64,000 bases of DNA, from contig CAYPYI010000001.1 in the NCBI GenBank assembly GCA_964415085.1, positions 62,001-126,000 on the forward strand. The letters run 5' to 3'. The notes beneath the pieces are model-generated. The model did not search any database, was not told the DNA's origin, and saw only the letters and a program-made list of their open reading frames with translations. Position numbers and translations under genes: made by a program. Positions within the stretch are counted from its first letter, which is position 1, and each line of letters begins with the position of its first letter. Below, piece by piece: positions 56,706 to 64,000 of the stretch. The stretch is from CAYPYI01 sp964415085 (GTDB taxonomy: Bacteria; Bacillota; Clostridia; Tissierellales; Tissierellaceae).

Positions 56706-56724
56706 ATTGATAACCTTTATCAAT
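56706..56724. promoter_or_regulatory. palindromic operator between yclN and araC
   Basis: ATTGATA (56706-56712) and TATCAAT (56718-56724) with a five-base spacer. The half-site resembles iron-regulator (Fur-type) boxes and the position between the divergent iron genes fits. The assignment to Fur is inference. Confidence 0.45.
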
Positions 56725-56810
56725 ACGATATCATTATATTAATATTATTTCTTTTACTATATTAATATTAATATATCTATATTAATGTTAAATTATTAAG
56801 GAGGTATAAA

Positions 56811-57569
56811 ATGGGGTTTTTTACACATATTAAATATGTCATAGAAAGTTTTTATCATATAACTAATCTGCCTATAGCAGCTTATAATATGGATGAAACT
56901 TTAATATATGAATATAAAGATCAAAATAAAAAATGTATGAATTGTAACAACTTAAATCTTTTGAGTAATTTAAAAAAAGAGTTAGATAAACAAGAAAAAC
57001 CTAATATTATTACTATGTCCTGTTGTAGTAATCTAGTATTTACAGCACATCCAATATATCCACAAGATTTAAGTTTAGGTTTTTTTATAATAGGTCCTTT
57101 TAGCGTAGATAGGAAAAGAAAAGATGTTGAATATAAACCACATGACTTAATTCCTCAAATTATTTATCTACTAAGAAGTTTAATAGTTGATTTTTCTTAC
57201 CTACAAGAGGAATCTACTAATAACTCTACTCATTATAGTATTCATGTAAGAAAAGCAATTGATTATATTCATCTGCACTATAAAGAAGAAATTACTCTTG
57301 ACCAAATAGTTAAATTTTTAGATATTACAAAACCATATTTTTGTAAAATATTTAAAGAAGAAACAAATAAAACTTTTAGTTTATATTTAAATGAATATAG
57401 AATAAAAAAAGCTAAAGAACTTTTAAACAATACAAACATATCTATTCTTGATATAGCATTAAATACTGGATTTAATAATCAGAATTATTTTAATATAGTC
57501 TTTAAAAAAATAACAAATACCACACCTATCAAATATAGGAACAAAGTCAATAAATGCCATAAAAAATAA
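56811..57569 (+). CDS. AraC family transcriptional regulator
   Basis: A 252-residue regulator. The N-terminal part (about 1-150) has six cysteines in CMNCNN and SCCSNL and related positions, and a PocR-like/GAF fold is possible. The C-terminal AraC DNA-binding domain has both helix-turn-helix units (EITLDQIVKFLDITKPYFC and ISILDIALNTGFNNQNYFN). It is divergent from the siderophore importer and is a likely activator that responds to the ligand (inference). AAGGAGGTAT site. Confidence 0.9.
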   Translation: MGFFTHIKYVIESFYHITNLPIAAYNMDETLIYEYKDQNKKCMNCNNLNLLSNLKKELDKQEKPNIITMSCCSNLVFTAHPIYPQDLSLGFFIIGPFSVDRKRKDVEYKPHDLIPQIIYLLRSLIVDFSYLQEESTNNSTHYSIHVRKAIDYIHLHYKEEITLDQIVKFLDITKPYFCKIFKEETNKTFSLYLNEYRIKKAKELLNNTNISILDIALNTGFNNQNYFNIVFKKITNTTPIKYRNKVNKCHKK

Positions 57570-57609
57570 GCTGTATCCCAGCTAATAACTTTTAGTTAGG
57601 ATACAGCTT
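57568..57609. terminator. bidirectional terminator araC/NUDIX
   Basis: AAGCTGTATCC (57568-57578) and GGATACAGCTT (57599-57609) enclose a CTAA/TTAG loop stem. It separates convergent genes. Confidence 0.82.
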
Positions 57610-58155
57610 TTATATATTTTTACTATGTGAACCTAAAGGTCTATCTTTCATAGAAAATAAAAGTCTAATTAAATCTTTGTAATACGGAACAAACTCTCCT
57701 TCATCTATTAATTTTAATATATCTTCTTCTTTTGCCCATTTTACTGCTTGCACTTCTTCTTTTTGCAAAGTTAAACTATCTAAATCTATATCTTCATTTA
57801 TTAAATAAAAATTATCAAATCCTCTATCAAAATTAATACTTAAGTGTTCTCTTTTACCAGATAAATCTATCGCATATCCTAGTTCTTCAGAAACTTCTCT
57901 TTGTGCAGCTTCGTAGGATGTTTCGCCAAATAATGCACTTCCTGCAGCAGATATATCCCATAAATTAGCTAAAGTTTCCTTGCTTGATTGTCTTTTTTGA
58001 ATCAACATCTGATTATTTGAGTTAAATATACATATATGTACTACTAAATGATATTCTGAGCCTAATAAGTTACTATTACCATATGACTTATTACCTCTTT
58101 TTACTTTCTTACCAGTTTTTGTTCTATCTCTATCATATACATCCCAATATTCCAT
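57610..58155 (-). CDS. NUDIX hydrolase (IPP-isomerase-like)
   Basis: A 181-residue NUDIX enzyme. The Nudix box GSALFGETSYEAAQREVSEE is near residue 75 and the start EYWDVYDRDRTKTGKKV fits the YfcD/IDI-like group. It hydrolyses a nucleoside-diphosphate-linked substrate; which one is unknown. AAGGAGACT site. It is convergent with the AraC gene. Confidence 0.87.
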   Translation of the reverse strand: MEYWDVYDRDRTKTGKKVKRGNKSYGNSNLLGSEYHLVVHICIFNSNNQMLIQKRQSSKETLANLWDISAAGSALFGETSYEAAQREVSEELGYAIDLSGKREHLSINFDRGFDNFYLINEDIDLDSLTLQKEEVQAVKWAKEEDILKLIDEGEFVPYYKDLIRLLFSMKDRPLGSHSKNI

Positions 58156-58272
58156 ATAAGTCTCCTTTTATTAAATTTATATAAATATTTCAATTCGTTG
58201 TTTTTACAACTTATTTATTCTATCTAATATACTATACTGTCATTATAATACAAAAACGTATAGGAGGCTATT

Positions 58273-58869
58273 ATGAGTAAATATTTAGGTCCAATTCATA
58301 ACTGGTTATATGAAAAAATAAAGATCCAAGATAATTTTAATGAATTTATTATATCATCTATTTCTAATGATGCATTAACTAATAAAGTTCATTTAAAATA
58401 TAGCGCATTATCTACTAAACCCTTAGTAGATCAAATTAATACAGAAAATATTCATGGTTGGTTACAAGAAAAAGTTGATTATGTTGAATATAAGTTTGCT
58501 TATATTATTAGTATTATAATAAGTGAAGATATTACAAATATTGATGAGTTAAAAAATATAGCATTTAAATTTGGAAAAAATCTTCCAATTAACAAGTCTT
58601 CTTCTTCTAAGGATATATATAATAGTTTAAATGATTTACTACTTGATGGAATGCCTTGTGATAATGTCAATACTATATTATCTGAAGATAAGTCTGAATT
58701 ATTATTAAGACAGAATATTAATATACATTCAAAATATTTTAATAGTTTTTCTTTAGATATTGAAGTATATAATATAATTAGGTTAAAACTTATTGAAGGT
58801 ATACTATCTAATACTGATTATCTATTTAATATAATTAGTGATGATATTTTTGAAATTAAAAAGAGGTGA
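58273..58869 (+). CDS. unrecognised 198-residue protein with internal repeat
   Basis: I do not recognise a named family. The protein is helical and soluble and has two similar units: PIHNWLYEKI with DNFNEFIISS, and NIHGWLQEKV with VEYKFAYIIS, about 70 residues apart. The C-terminal half is helical without clear motifs. TAGGAGG site. The hemerythrin gene follows with a four-base gap, so the two are probably made together. A partner function with the hemerythrin is likely but not shown. Confidence 0.78.
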   Translation: MSKYLGPIHNWLYEKIKIQDNFNEFIISSISNDALTNKVHLKYSALSTKPLVDQINTENIHGWLQEKVDYVEYKFAYIISIIISEDITNIDELKNIAFKFGKNLPINKSSSSKDIYNSLNDLLLDGMPCDNVNTILSEDKSELLLRQNINIHSKYFNSFSLDIEVYNIIRLKLIEGILSNTDYLFNIISDDIFEIKKR

Positions 58870-58873
58870 ATAT

Positions 58874-59434
58874 ATGAAAAGTATAGAAATATTGATAAAA
58901 GAGCATGAAAATATTCTTCTATTAACAAGATGTTTAGAAAAAGCTTGTTCTAATTTAATTGAAAATGATGATTTTAGCAAAGATGATTTTTATTTTTTTG
59001 TTGAGTTTGGAAAAGTTTATGGAGATAAACTTCATCACCAAAAAGAAGAAGATATTCTGTTTACAGAAATGGAAAATACTTTAGGTCCAACTGCAAAAAA
59101 ATTAATTAGAACTGGTATGTATGTAGAACATGATCTAGGAAGACTATATTTATCTAATATATTAAATGTATTAGATAAGATGATTGGTAATAAGCCAACT
59201 ACTGCTGACAAATTAGATATTATTGGAAATAGTATTGCTTATAGAGATTTGTTAAATAGACATATTGATAAAGAAAATAATGCAGTTTATACTTTCGCAG
59301 CTAATAATCTTTCTAAGGAAAGTAAGATTTATGTTGAAAGTGAATCCGAAAAATTTGATAATGCTGAAGAAGTAATTTCAGAAAGAAACCTTCTTCTAGA
59401 AAACCTAAATAACCTATCTAAAAAACTATTTTAG
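58874..59434 (+). CDS. hemerythrin domain protein
   Basis: A 186-residue HHE-type protein. Iron ligands are visible in KEHENILLLTR, HHQKEEDILFTEME, YVEHDLGR and HIDKENNAVY. It binds a di-iron centre and probably oxygen or NO. I chose the ATG at 58874, behind AGAGGTGAAT; the frame opens 12 codons earlier. It is probably cotranscribed with the unknown gene before it. Confidence 0.9.
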   Translation: MKSIEILIKEHENILLLTRCLEKACSNLIENDDFSKDDFYFFVEFGKVYGDKLHHQKEEDILFTEMENTLGPTAKKLIRTGMYVEHDLGRLYLSNILNVLDKMIGNKPTTADKLDIIGNSIAYRDLLNRHIDKENNAVYTFAANNLSKESKIYVESESEKFDNAEEVISERNLLLENLNNLSKKLF

Positions 59435-59452
59435 TTTTTTAGATAGGTTTTG
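59411..59452 (+). terminator. terminator after the hemerythrin gene
   Basis: Arms 59411-59427 and 59433-59449 (17 bp) overlap the end of the coding region, and TTTTG follows. Confidence 0.82.
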
Positions 59453-59462
59453 TAAATTTATG

Positions 59463-59490
59463 TTGACAATTTAATTATTTAGTGTAATAT
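59463..59490 (+). promoter_or_regulatory. sigma-A promoter of the ABC exporter leader
   Basis: TTGACA (59463-59468) and TAATAT (59485-59490) are 16 bases apart. It lies before the leader ORF. Confidence 0.75.
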
Positions 59491-59530
59491 TATATTAAAG
59501 TAAAATATAACAAAAAGGAGGTTGTCTAAA

Positions 59531-59617
59531 ATGAACAAGTTAAGAGTTAATTTATTAATAAAATCAAATAAACTTTGTTTAAAACAACCTATTAGTTATA
59601 TTTATAAATTTATTTAG
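59531..59617 (+). CDS. 28-residue leader peptide of the ABC exporter operon
   Basis: ATG to TAG with a very strong AAAAAGGAGG site. It encodes MNKLRVNLLIKSN, then KLCLKQPISYIYKFI. It lies between the promoter and two hairpins that precede the exporter genes. Such ORFs (for example BmrB before bmrCD in Bacillus) couple ribosome stalling to readthrough of a terminator. AACCTAT inside the ORF (59584-59590) can pair with ATAGGTT of the first hairpin, and ACAACCT with AGGTTGT of the ribosome binding site. Confidence 0.72.
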   Translation: MNKLRVNLLIKSNKLCLKQPISYIYKFI

Positions 59618-59643
59618 CGCATAAATATTTTTATTACAAATAA

Positions 59644-59717
59644 CCATAGGTTTGTGCCTATGGATTTTTTATGTCTTCAAACAACCACACCATAGGTATA
59701 CCTATGGTGTTTTTTTA
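59644..59717 (+). terminator. two stacked hairpins ending in a terminator (attenuator)
   Basis: CCATAGG (59644-59650) and CCTATGG (59657-59663) form hairpin 1, followed by T6. Bases 59687-59710 are a perfect 24-base palindrome containing CCATAGG (59690-59696) and CCTATGG (59701-59707), followed by T7: hairpin 2, the terminator. The second segment (59657-59663) can also pair with the third (59690-59696), giving a mutually exclusive antiterminator. Confidence 0.82.
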
Positions 59718-59731
59718 TTTAGGAGGAATTT

Positions 59732-61519
59732 ATGGATAATTTAAAACAAATTAAAAAGTATATGAAAAAGCATCAAATTTATTATTTCTTTGGTCTAGTG
59801 TCTGTTATTATTTCACAACTACTAGTTGTAGCAAGTCCAATAATACTTCAAACTACAATTGATAACATCCTACAAGATAAAGATATTAATAACTTATTTA
59901 TGGAAAATACTATTTCCAAACTAGGAGGAGTTAATTATCTTAGAGAAAATCTATGGATAATAGGCCTAATACTTATTTTATTTACCTGTATTCGTGGTAT
60001 ATTCTTTTTTCTTAGGAAATACTTAACAGGTATAGCTGCAGAAGAAACAATTAAAAATTTAAGAAATCATCTTTATGATCATATTCAAAAACTACCATAT
60101 GATTTTCATGTAAAAAGTGAAACAGGTGAACTTATACAAAGATGTACTTCTGACGTTGAAACTTTAAAAAGATTTCTATCAATTCAGTTAGTTGAATTTT
60201 TTAGTGCTTTTTGTATGATTTTTACCATTATAATTACTATGGCAAAACTTAATACTAAAATGACCTTAGCGTCAATAATTATTCTGCCTTTCACTTTTTT
60301 ATTTTCAGTAATCTTTTTTAAACTAGTAAAAAAAGATTTTACAATTGCTGAAGAAAAAGATGGTAGTTTAAATACAATTCTACAAGAAAATCTAACGGGT
60401 GTAAGAGTTGTTAAAGCTTTTAATAAGCAAAATTTTGAAATTGAAAAATTTGATAAAATAAATGCTGAATATAAAGATGCATCATATAAGATAACTAAAA
60501 ACATGGCAAAATACTGGGGAATTTCAGATCTACTTAGTATGAGTCAAGTTGGAGTTATTGTTGTGTATGGAAGTATTCTTACATACAATAACCAACTAAC
60601 TTTAGGTGAATTTACTGCATTTGCAACATTTATTAATATGTTAGTTTGGCCTGTTAGGCAGATGGGAAGAAACTTAACTGAAATGGGTAAAGCTAATGTA
60701 AGTTTATCTAGAATTAATGAGATTTTAAGTAAAGAAATTGAAAATTTAAATGAATTTGATTTTACTCCTGAAATTAATGGAGATATAGAATTTAAGAATG
60801 TATCTTTTTCTTATGATGAAACAGGAAAAACATTAAAAAATATTTCATTTCATGCGAAAAAAGGTGATACAATAGCTCTTCTAGGTCCTACAGGATCTGG
60901 TAAGACTACCCTTGTATCTCTTTTATCTAGACTTTATGAGTATGAAGAAGGTTCTATTCTGATAGATGGAAATGAGTTAAACAGAATTGATAAATCACAT
61001 GTACGAAAAAATGTTGGTCTAGTATTGCAAGAACCTTTTCTATATTCTAAGAAAATTAATGAAAATATAAAACAGGTTAATCCTGAGTTTAATAATGAAC
61101 GTGTAATTTCATCTGCTAAGATTGCTTCTGTACATGATGATATAACTTCTTTTGATAAAGGTTATGATACTATAATTGGAGAAAAAGGATCTTCATTATC
61201 TGGTGGACAAAAACAAAGAGTTGCTATTGCCAGAACAATCATTAACAACTATCCTATAGTGGTCTTTGATGATTCTCTTTCAGCTGTAGATACTAAGACA
61301 GATATACAAATACGTACAGCCTTAGAAAATAGAAAACATAAATCTACAACATTTATAATATCTCATAGGGTCTCAACTGCCAAGGAGGCGGATTTAATAG
61401 TTATACTAAAAGATGGAGAAATTGATCAAATTGGAAAACATAATGAATTAATAAGTATAGAAGGATCTTACAAAGACTTGTATCTTATGCAAAATCCAGA
61501 TACTACCGAGGAGGTGTAA
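59732..61519 (+). CDS. ABC exporter subunit, degenerate-site half (BmrC-like)
   Basis: A 595-residue half-transporter with six membrane helices and one ATPase domain. Walker A is GPTGSGKTT, the signature LSGGQKQR is intact, but Walker B ends VVFDDSLSAVD with Asp in place of the catalytic Glu. This is the pattern of one partner of heterodimeric exporters (BmrCD, LmrCD, TM287/288). It follows the attenuator. AGGAGGAATTT site. Confidence 0.93.
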   Translation: MDNLKQIKKYMKKHQIYYFFGLVSVIISQLLVVASPIILQTTIDNILQDKDINNLFMENTISKLGGVNYLRENLWIIGLILILFTCIRGIFFFLRKYLTGIAAEETIKNLRNHLYDHIQKLPYDFHVKSETGELIQRCTSDVETLKRFLSIQLVEFFSAFCMIFTIIITMAKLNTKMTLASIIILPFTFLFSVIFFKLVKKDFTIAEEKDGSLNTILQENLTGVRVVKAFNKQNFEIEKFDKINAEYKDASYKITKNMAKYWGISDLLSMSQVGVIVVYGSILTYNNQLTLGEFTAFATFINMLVWPVRQMGRNLTEMGKANVSLSRINEILSKEIENLNEFDFTPEINGDIEFKNVSFSYDETGKTLKNISFHAKKGDTIALLGPTGSGKTTLVSLLSRLYEYEEGSILIDGNELNRIDKSHVRKNVGLVLQEPFLYSKKINENIKQVNPEFNNERVISSAKIASVHDDITSFDKGYDTIIGEKGSSLSGGQKQRVAIARTIINNYPIVVFDDSLSAVDTKTDIQIRTALENRKHKSTTFIISHRVSTAKEADLIVILKDGEIDQIGKHNELISIEGSYKDLYLMQNPDTTEEV

Positions 61520-61523
61520 TATT

Positions 61524-63308
61524 TTGGAAATCACAAATGATAAACAAAATAAAAAACTAAATTTTAAAACTTGGAAAAATTTTCTTATATATTTAAAACC
61601 ATATAAATTACAATTTATTAAACTAGGATTTATTATGGTACTACTTGGTATATTCGATGCAATATTTCCTTTATTAAATAAATATGCTATAGATAATTTT
61701 ATAATTGGTAACAATATATCTAATATAGTATACTTTGCTGTTATTTTCTTTATATTAGTTCTATCCCTAGCAATTACTGTTTATAGTTTTATATCTATAG
61801 CTGGGAAGATTGAAACCCAAATGGCTTATGATTTAAGAAAAATAGGTTTTGAAAAACTTCAAAATCTACCACTTTCATTCTATAATAAAAATGCTGTGGG
61901 ATCATTAATGTCAAGACTAACATCTGATATTCTTAGATTATCAGAAATAATATCTTGGGGAGTTGTAGATATTTTATGGGGTCTATCACTCATGATTGTA
62001 ATTACTATAGTTATGTTTAGATTAAATACTAAGCTTGCAATAATTACAATTGGTATGCTCCCTATTTTGATATTAATTAGTAATTATTTTCAAAAAACTA
62101 TGCTTAAATCACAAAGGCACATTAGAAAAATTAACTCTAAAATAACTGCTTCATTTAATGAAGATATACAAGGAGCAAAAACAACAAAAACACTAAATAC
62201 AGAAGAGTTAAATCTTAAAGAGTTTAGTGAAATAACTGAATCTATGAGACAAAGTTCTGTAAAGTTTCTGATAACATCATCTATTTATATACCTATTGTT
62301 TTAATATTTGGAACGACTATAACATCCTTAGTCTTAGGAGTAGGTGGTAATGATGTAATCAATGGAGTAATATCTTACGGAACACTAATTGTATTTATTT
62401 CATATGCATCTCAATTTTTTGAACCAATCAATCAAATTGCTATAGTATTTTCAGAATTACAAACTGCTCAGGCATCGGCTGAACGTTTTTTCGAATTAAT
62501 GGATGAAGAGCTTGAAATATTTGATTCTGAAGAGGTACTCGCGAATTTTAAAGATATTTCTTTACCTGAAATGAAAGGTGATATCGAATTTAATGATGTT
62601 ACATTTTATTATACTGAAGATGAAATTGTTTTAAAAAACTTTAATTTAAATATAAAAAGTGGCCAAACAGTAGCATTAGTAGGAGAAACTGGATCTGGAA
62701 AGTCTACAATTGTAAATTTAATTTCAAGATTCTACGAGCCTAAAGACGGAGTTATAAAAGTTGATGGCAAAGATTATAAAACTCTTCCTCAAGATTTTAT
62801 TCACAACAATCTTGGATATGTTTTACAAACTCCACATCTGTTTAATGGAACTATTAAAGATAATATTCTCTATGGAAACTTAAATGCTACAGATGAAGAT
62901 ATTATAAGTGCATGTAAACTAGTAGATGCTCATAATTTTATTATGAATTTACCTGATAATTATAATTACATTGTTGGTGAGGGTGGTGCCCTTTTATCTA
63001 CTGGTCAAAAGCAGCTTATATCATTTGCTCGTGCTATTATAAAAAATCCTAGACTTTTTATACTTGATGAAGCAACATCTTCCATTGACACACAAACTGA
63101 ACAAACCATTCAAAAAGCAATTAATAATATTTTAGTAGGACGTACTTCTTTTGTTATAGCACATAGATTATCTACAATAAAAAATGCAGATATTATTGTA
63201 GTATTACAAAAAGGAGAAATCGTAGAAAAAGGAACTCATGATGAACTTCTGAGAAACAAGGGATATTATTATGAGTTGTATACAAATCAATACAGCAAAA
63301 ATAAATAA
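61524..63308 (+). CDS. ABC exporter subunit, catalytic-site half (BmrD-like)
   Basis: A 594-residue half-transporter, partner of the gene four bases before it. Walker A is GETGSGKST, Walker B ends LFILDEATSSID with the catalytic Glu, and the signature reads LSTGQKQL, which is degenerate. Together the two genes make one active and one inactive ATP site, as in BmrCD-type drug exporters. It starts at TTG behind GAGGAGGTG. Confidence 0.93.
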   Translation: MEITNDKQNKKLNFKTWKNFLIYLKPYKLQFIKLGFIMVLLGIFDAIFPLLNKYAIDNFIIGNNISNIVYFAVIFFILVLSLAITVYSFISIAGKIETQMAYDLRKIGFEKLQNLPLSFYNKNAVGSLMSRLTSDILRLSEIISWGVVDILWGLSLMIVITIVMFRLNTKLAIITIGMLPILILISNYFQKTMLKSQRHIRKINSKITASFNEDIQGAKTTKTLNTEELNLKEFSEITESMRQSSVKFLITSSIYIPIVLIFGTTITSLVLGVGGNDVINGVISYGTLIVFISYASQFFEPINQIAIVFSELQTAQASAERFFELMDEELEIFDSEEVLANFKDISLPEMKGDIEFNDVTFYYTEDEIVLKNFNLNIKSGQTVALVGETGSGKSTIVNLISRFYEPKDGVIKVDGKDYKTLPQDFIHNNLGYVLQTPHLFNGTIKDNILYGNLNATDEDIISACKLVDAHNFIMNLPDNYNYIVGEGGALLSTGQKQLISFARAIIKNPRLFILDEATSSIDTQTEQTIQKAINNILVGRTSFVIAHRLSTIKNADIIVVLQKGEIVEKGTHDELLRNKGYYYELYTNQYSKNK

Positions 63309-63326
63309 ACCAGCCTAGGCTGGTTT
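63307..63326. terminator. bidirectional terminator after the exporter
   Basis: A perfect 20-base palindrome with 10-base arms, with T-rich ends on both strands, between convergent genes. Confidence 0.82.
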
Positions 63327-63328
63327 TA

Positions 63329-64000
63329 TTATAATGAATTATTTACATTTTCTATAAAATCTTTAACATTAGTTACAATAGAAACCGCAGTAAGGCTACC
63401 TCTATCAGCAAGCTTATTTACTGCAAATTCTTGTATATCAACTGTATATATGTATATAGGTCTAATTGATTCATCAAACTCGTTATATGAAGGGGTCATA
63501 TTCCCGGTAGCTATACTATAAAGAATTGATCCTAACATTATAACACTTGTAGTTTTCATCTGGTTTTGTCTCATTATATCCTGTGCTGCATAAACATTAT
63601 TTATAGTTTCAGGCAATGGATATATATCCCTAATTGTTCCAGGGATTACTAAGTTAACATTATTTTCATAGCAGGCTTTGACAAAACTATTACATAATTT
63701 TTCATTAGATATATATTCCTTGATAGATCCATAATTATTAACTTTATTTATAACTCTTATTAAGTTACTATCATTTATATCTAAATTCTCTTCACTGCTT
63801 TGCAGTAAATCTAAAGCTATAGTATCTGTTCCAGCAAAAATCGCATCTATATATCCTTTATTGATTAATTCTGTCAAAGATTTTTGGGACCTCTTATCAG
63901 TTAGTAATGTCATTCCAAGTACTACTGTTACATATCCATTATTTTCTCTTTCAAATCTTAATAAATCATATAAGTCATCATAATCTTTTGAATATGCTGT
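63329..64000 (-). CDS. TIGR00300-like (LOR/SDH-type) protein, C-terminal part
   Basis: At least 223 residues, open to the right edge of the window; the ATG at 63913 is internal, since the frame continues without a stop to base 64000. Matches to the TIGR00300/LOR-SDH family include NKGYIDAIFAGTDTIALDL, PLPETINNVYAAQDIMRQ, YSIATGNMTPSYN and NKLADRGSLTAVSIVTNV. Members include archaeal ornithine cyclodeaminase-type and cyanobacterial AgrE/ArgZ C-terminal domains. The N-terminal half is missing, so the reaction cannot be told. Confidence 0.7.
   Translation of the reverse strand, partial: TAYSKDYDDLYDLLRFERENNGYVTVVLGMTLLTDKRSQKSLTELINKGYIDAIFAGTDTIALDLLQSSEENLDINDSNLIRVINKVNNYGSIKEYISNEKLCNSFVKACYENNVNLVIPGTIRDIYPLPETINNVYAAQDIMRQNQMKTTSVIMLGSILYSIATGNMTPSYNEFDESIRPIYIYTVDIQEFAVNKLADRGSLTAVSIVTNVKDFIENVNNSL

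Noticed and set aside
63329..63913. Complete 194-residue gene starting at 63913
   Set aside because: The frame stays open up to base 64000 with sensible codons, so the ATG at 63913 is internal and the gene is cut by the window edge.
1..64000. CRISPR arrays, tRNA or rRNA genes, insertion sequences, prophage genes
   Set aside because: I saw no regularly spaced repeats, no tRNA-like cloverleaf with a CCA-type end, no rRNA segments, and no transposase or integrase in any reading frame.

Overview
The window comes from a low-GC, AT-rich Gram-positive anaerobe of the class Clostridia. I place it near the Tissierellales or Peptostreptococcales by general character only. The evidence is the HrcA/CIRCE heat-shock operon, a pyrB-pyrI-pyrK-pyrD set, the many strong GGAGG ribosome binding sites with TTG and GTG starts, several intrinsic terminators, and families typical of anaerobes (FmdE, hemerythrin/DUF438, single-cluster ferredoxin, LplA with a lipoyl-domain Lpd). 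There is one assembly gap of 100 N (48759-48858), and the genes at both window edges are cut (rpsU at the left, a TIGR00300-like protein at the right).

Layout. 1-8.45 kb: one minus-strand stress/translation operon, hrcA-grpE-dnaK-dnaJ-prmA-rsmE-mtaB-HIT-rpsU, with a sigma-A promoter and a perfect CIRCE operator and with hairpins around dnaJ. 8.46-17.4 kb: housekeeping genes hemW, lepA, lepB, rpsT, holA, comEC and an AlaX-type editing protein. 17.5-27.8 kb: an accessory stretch with a divergent ComK-like protein, two GNATs, VanZ, stalk-domain proteins, a DUF1847 protein, a secreted serine hydrolase, unrecognised proteins and a PadR/DUF2812 pair. It also holds two orphan structured elements. 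27.9-31 kb: pyrBIKD behind an attenuator-like leader. 31-36.6 kb: an LspA-like protein, small unknowns, trkA-trkH, a lipoprotein and a coiled-coil protein. 36.6-39.7 kb: mgtA behind an M-box magnesium riboswitch and a short upstream ORF.

39.7-47.3 kb is a redox-stress block. It holds an AhpD-like protein, a dihydrolipoyl dehydrogenase with two fused lipoyl domains, LplA and FmdE, divergent from an OsmC protein. Next to these lie a Crp/Fnr regulator, a hemerythrin/DUF438/PAS fusion and a ferredoxin. 47.4-53 kb: FetAB-type ABC genes, the gap, a truncated XRE regulator, a Gate-domain membrane protein, a glycerol dehydrogenase and a CDF exporter. 53-57.6 kb: a YclNOPQ-type siderophore importer divergent from an AraC regulator. 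57.6-64 kb: a NUDIX hydrolase, an unknown protein with hemerythrin, and a heterodimeric BmrCD-like ABC multidrug exporter. A 28-codon leader ORF and stacked, mutually exclusive hairpins precede the exporter.

The most notable points are the leader-peptide attenuator before the ABC exporter, the lipoyl-linked AhpD/Lpd/OsmC peroxide locus (its Lpd has an altered NAD motif), the ComK-like protein, the M-box plus acidic upstream ORF ahead of mgtA, and the composite pyr leader.
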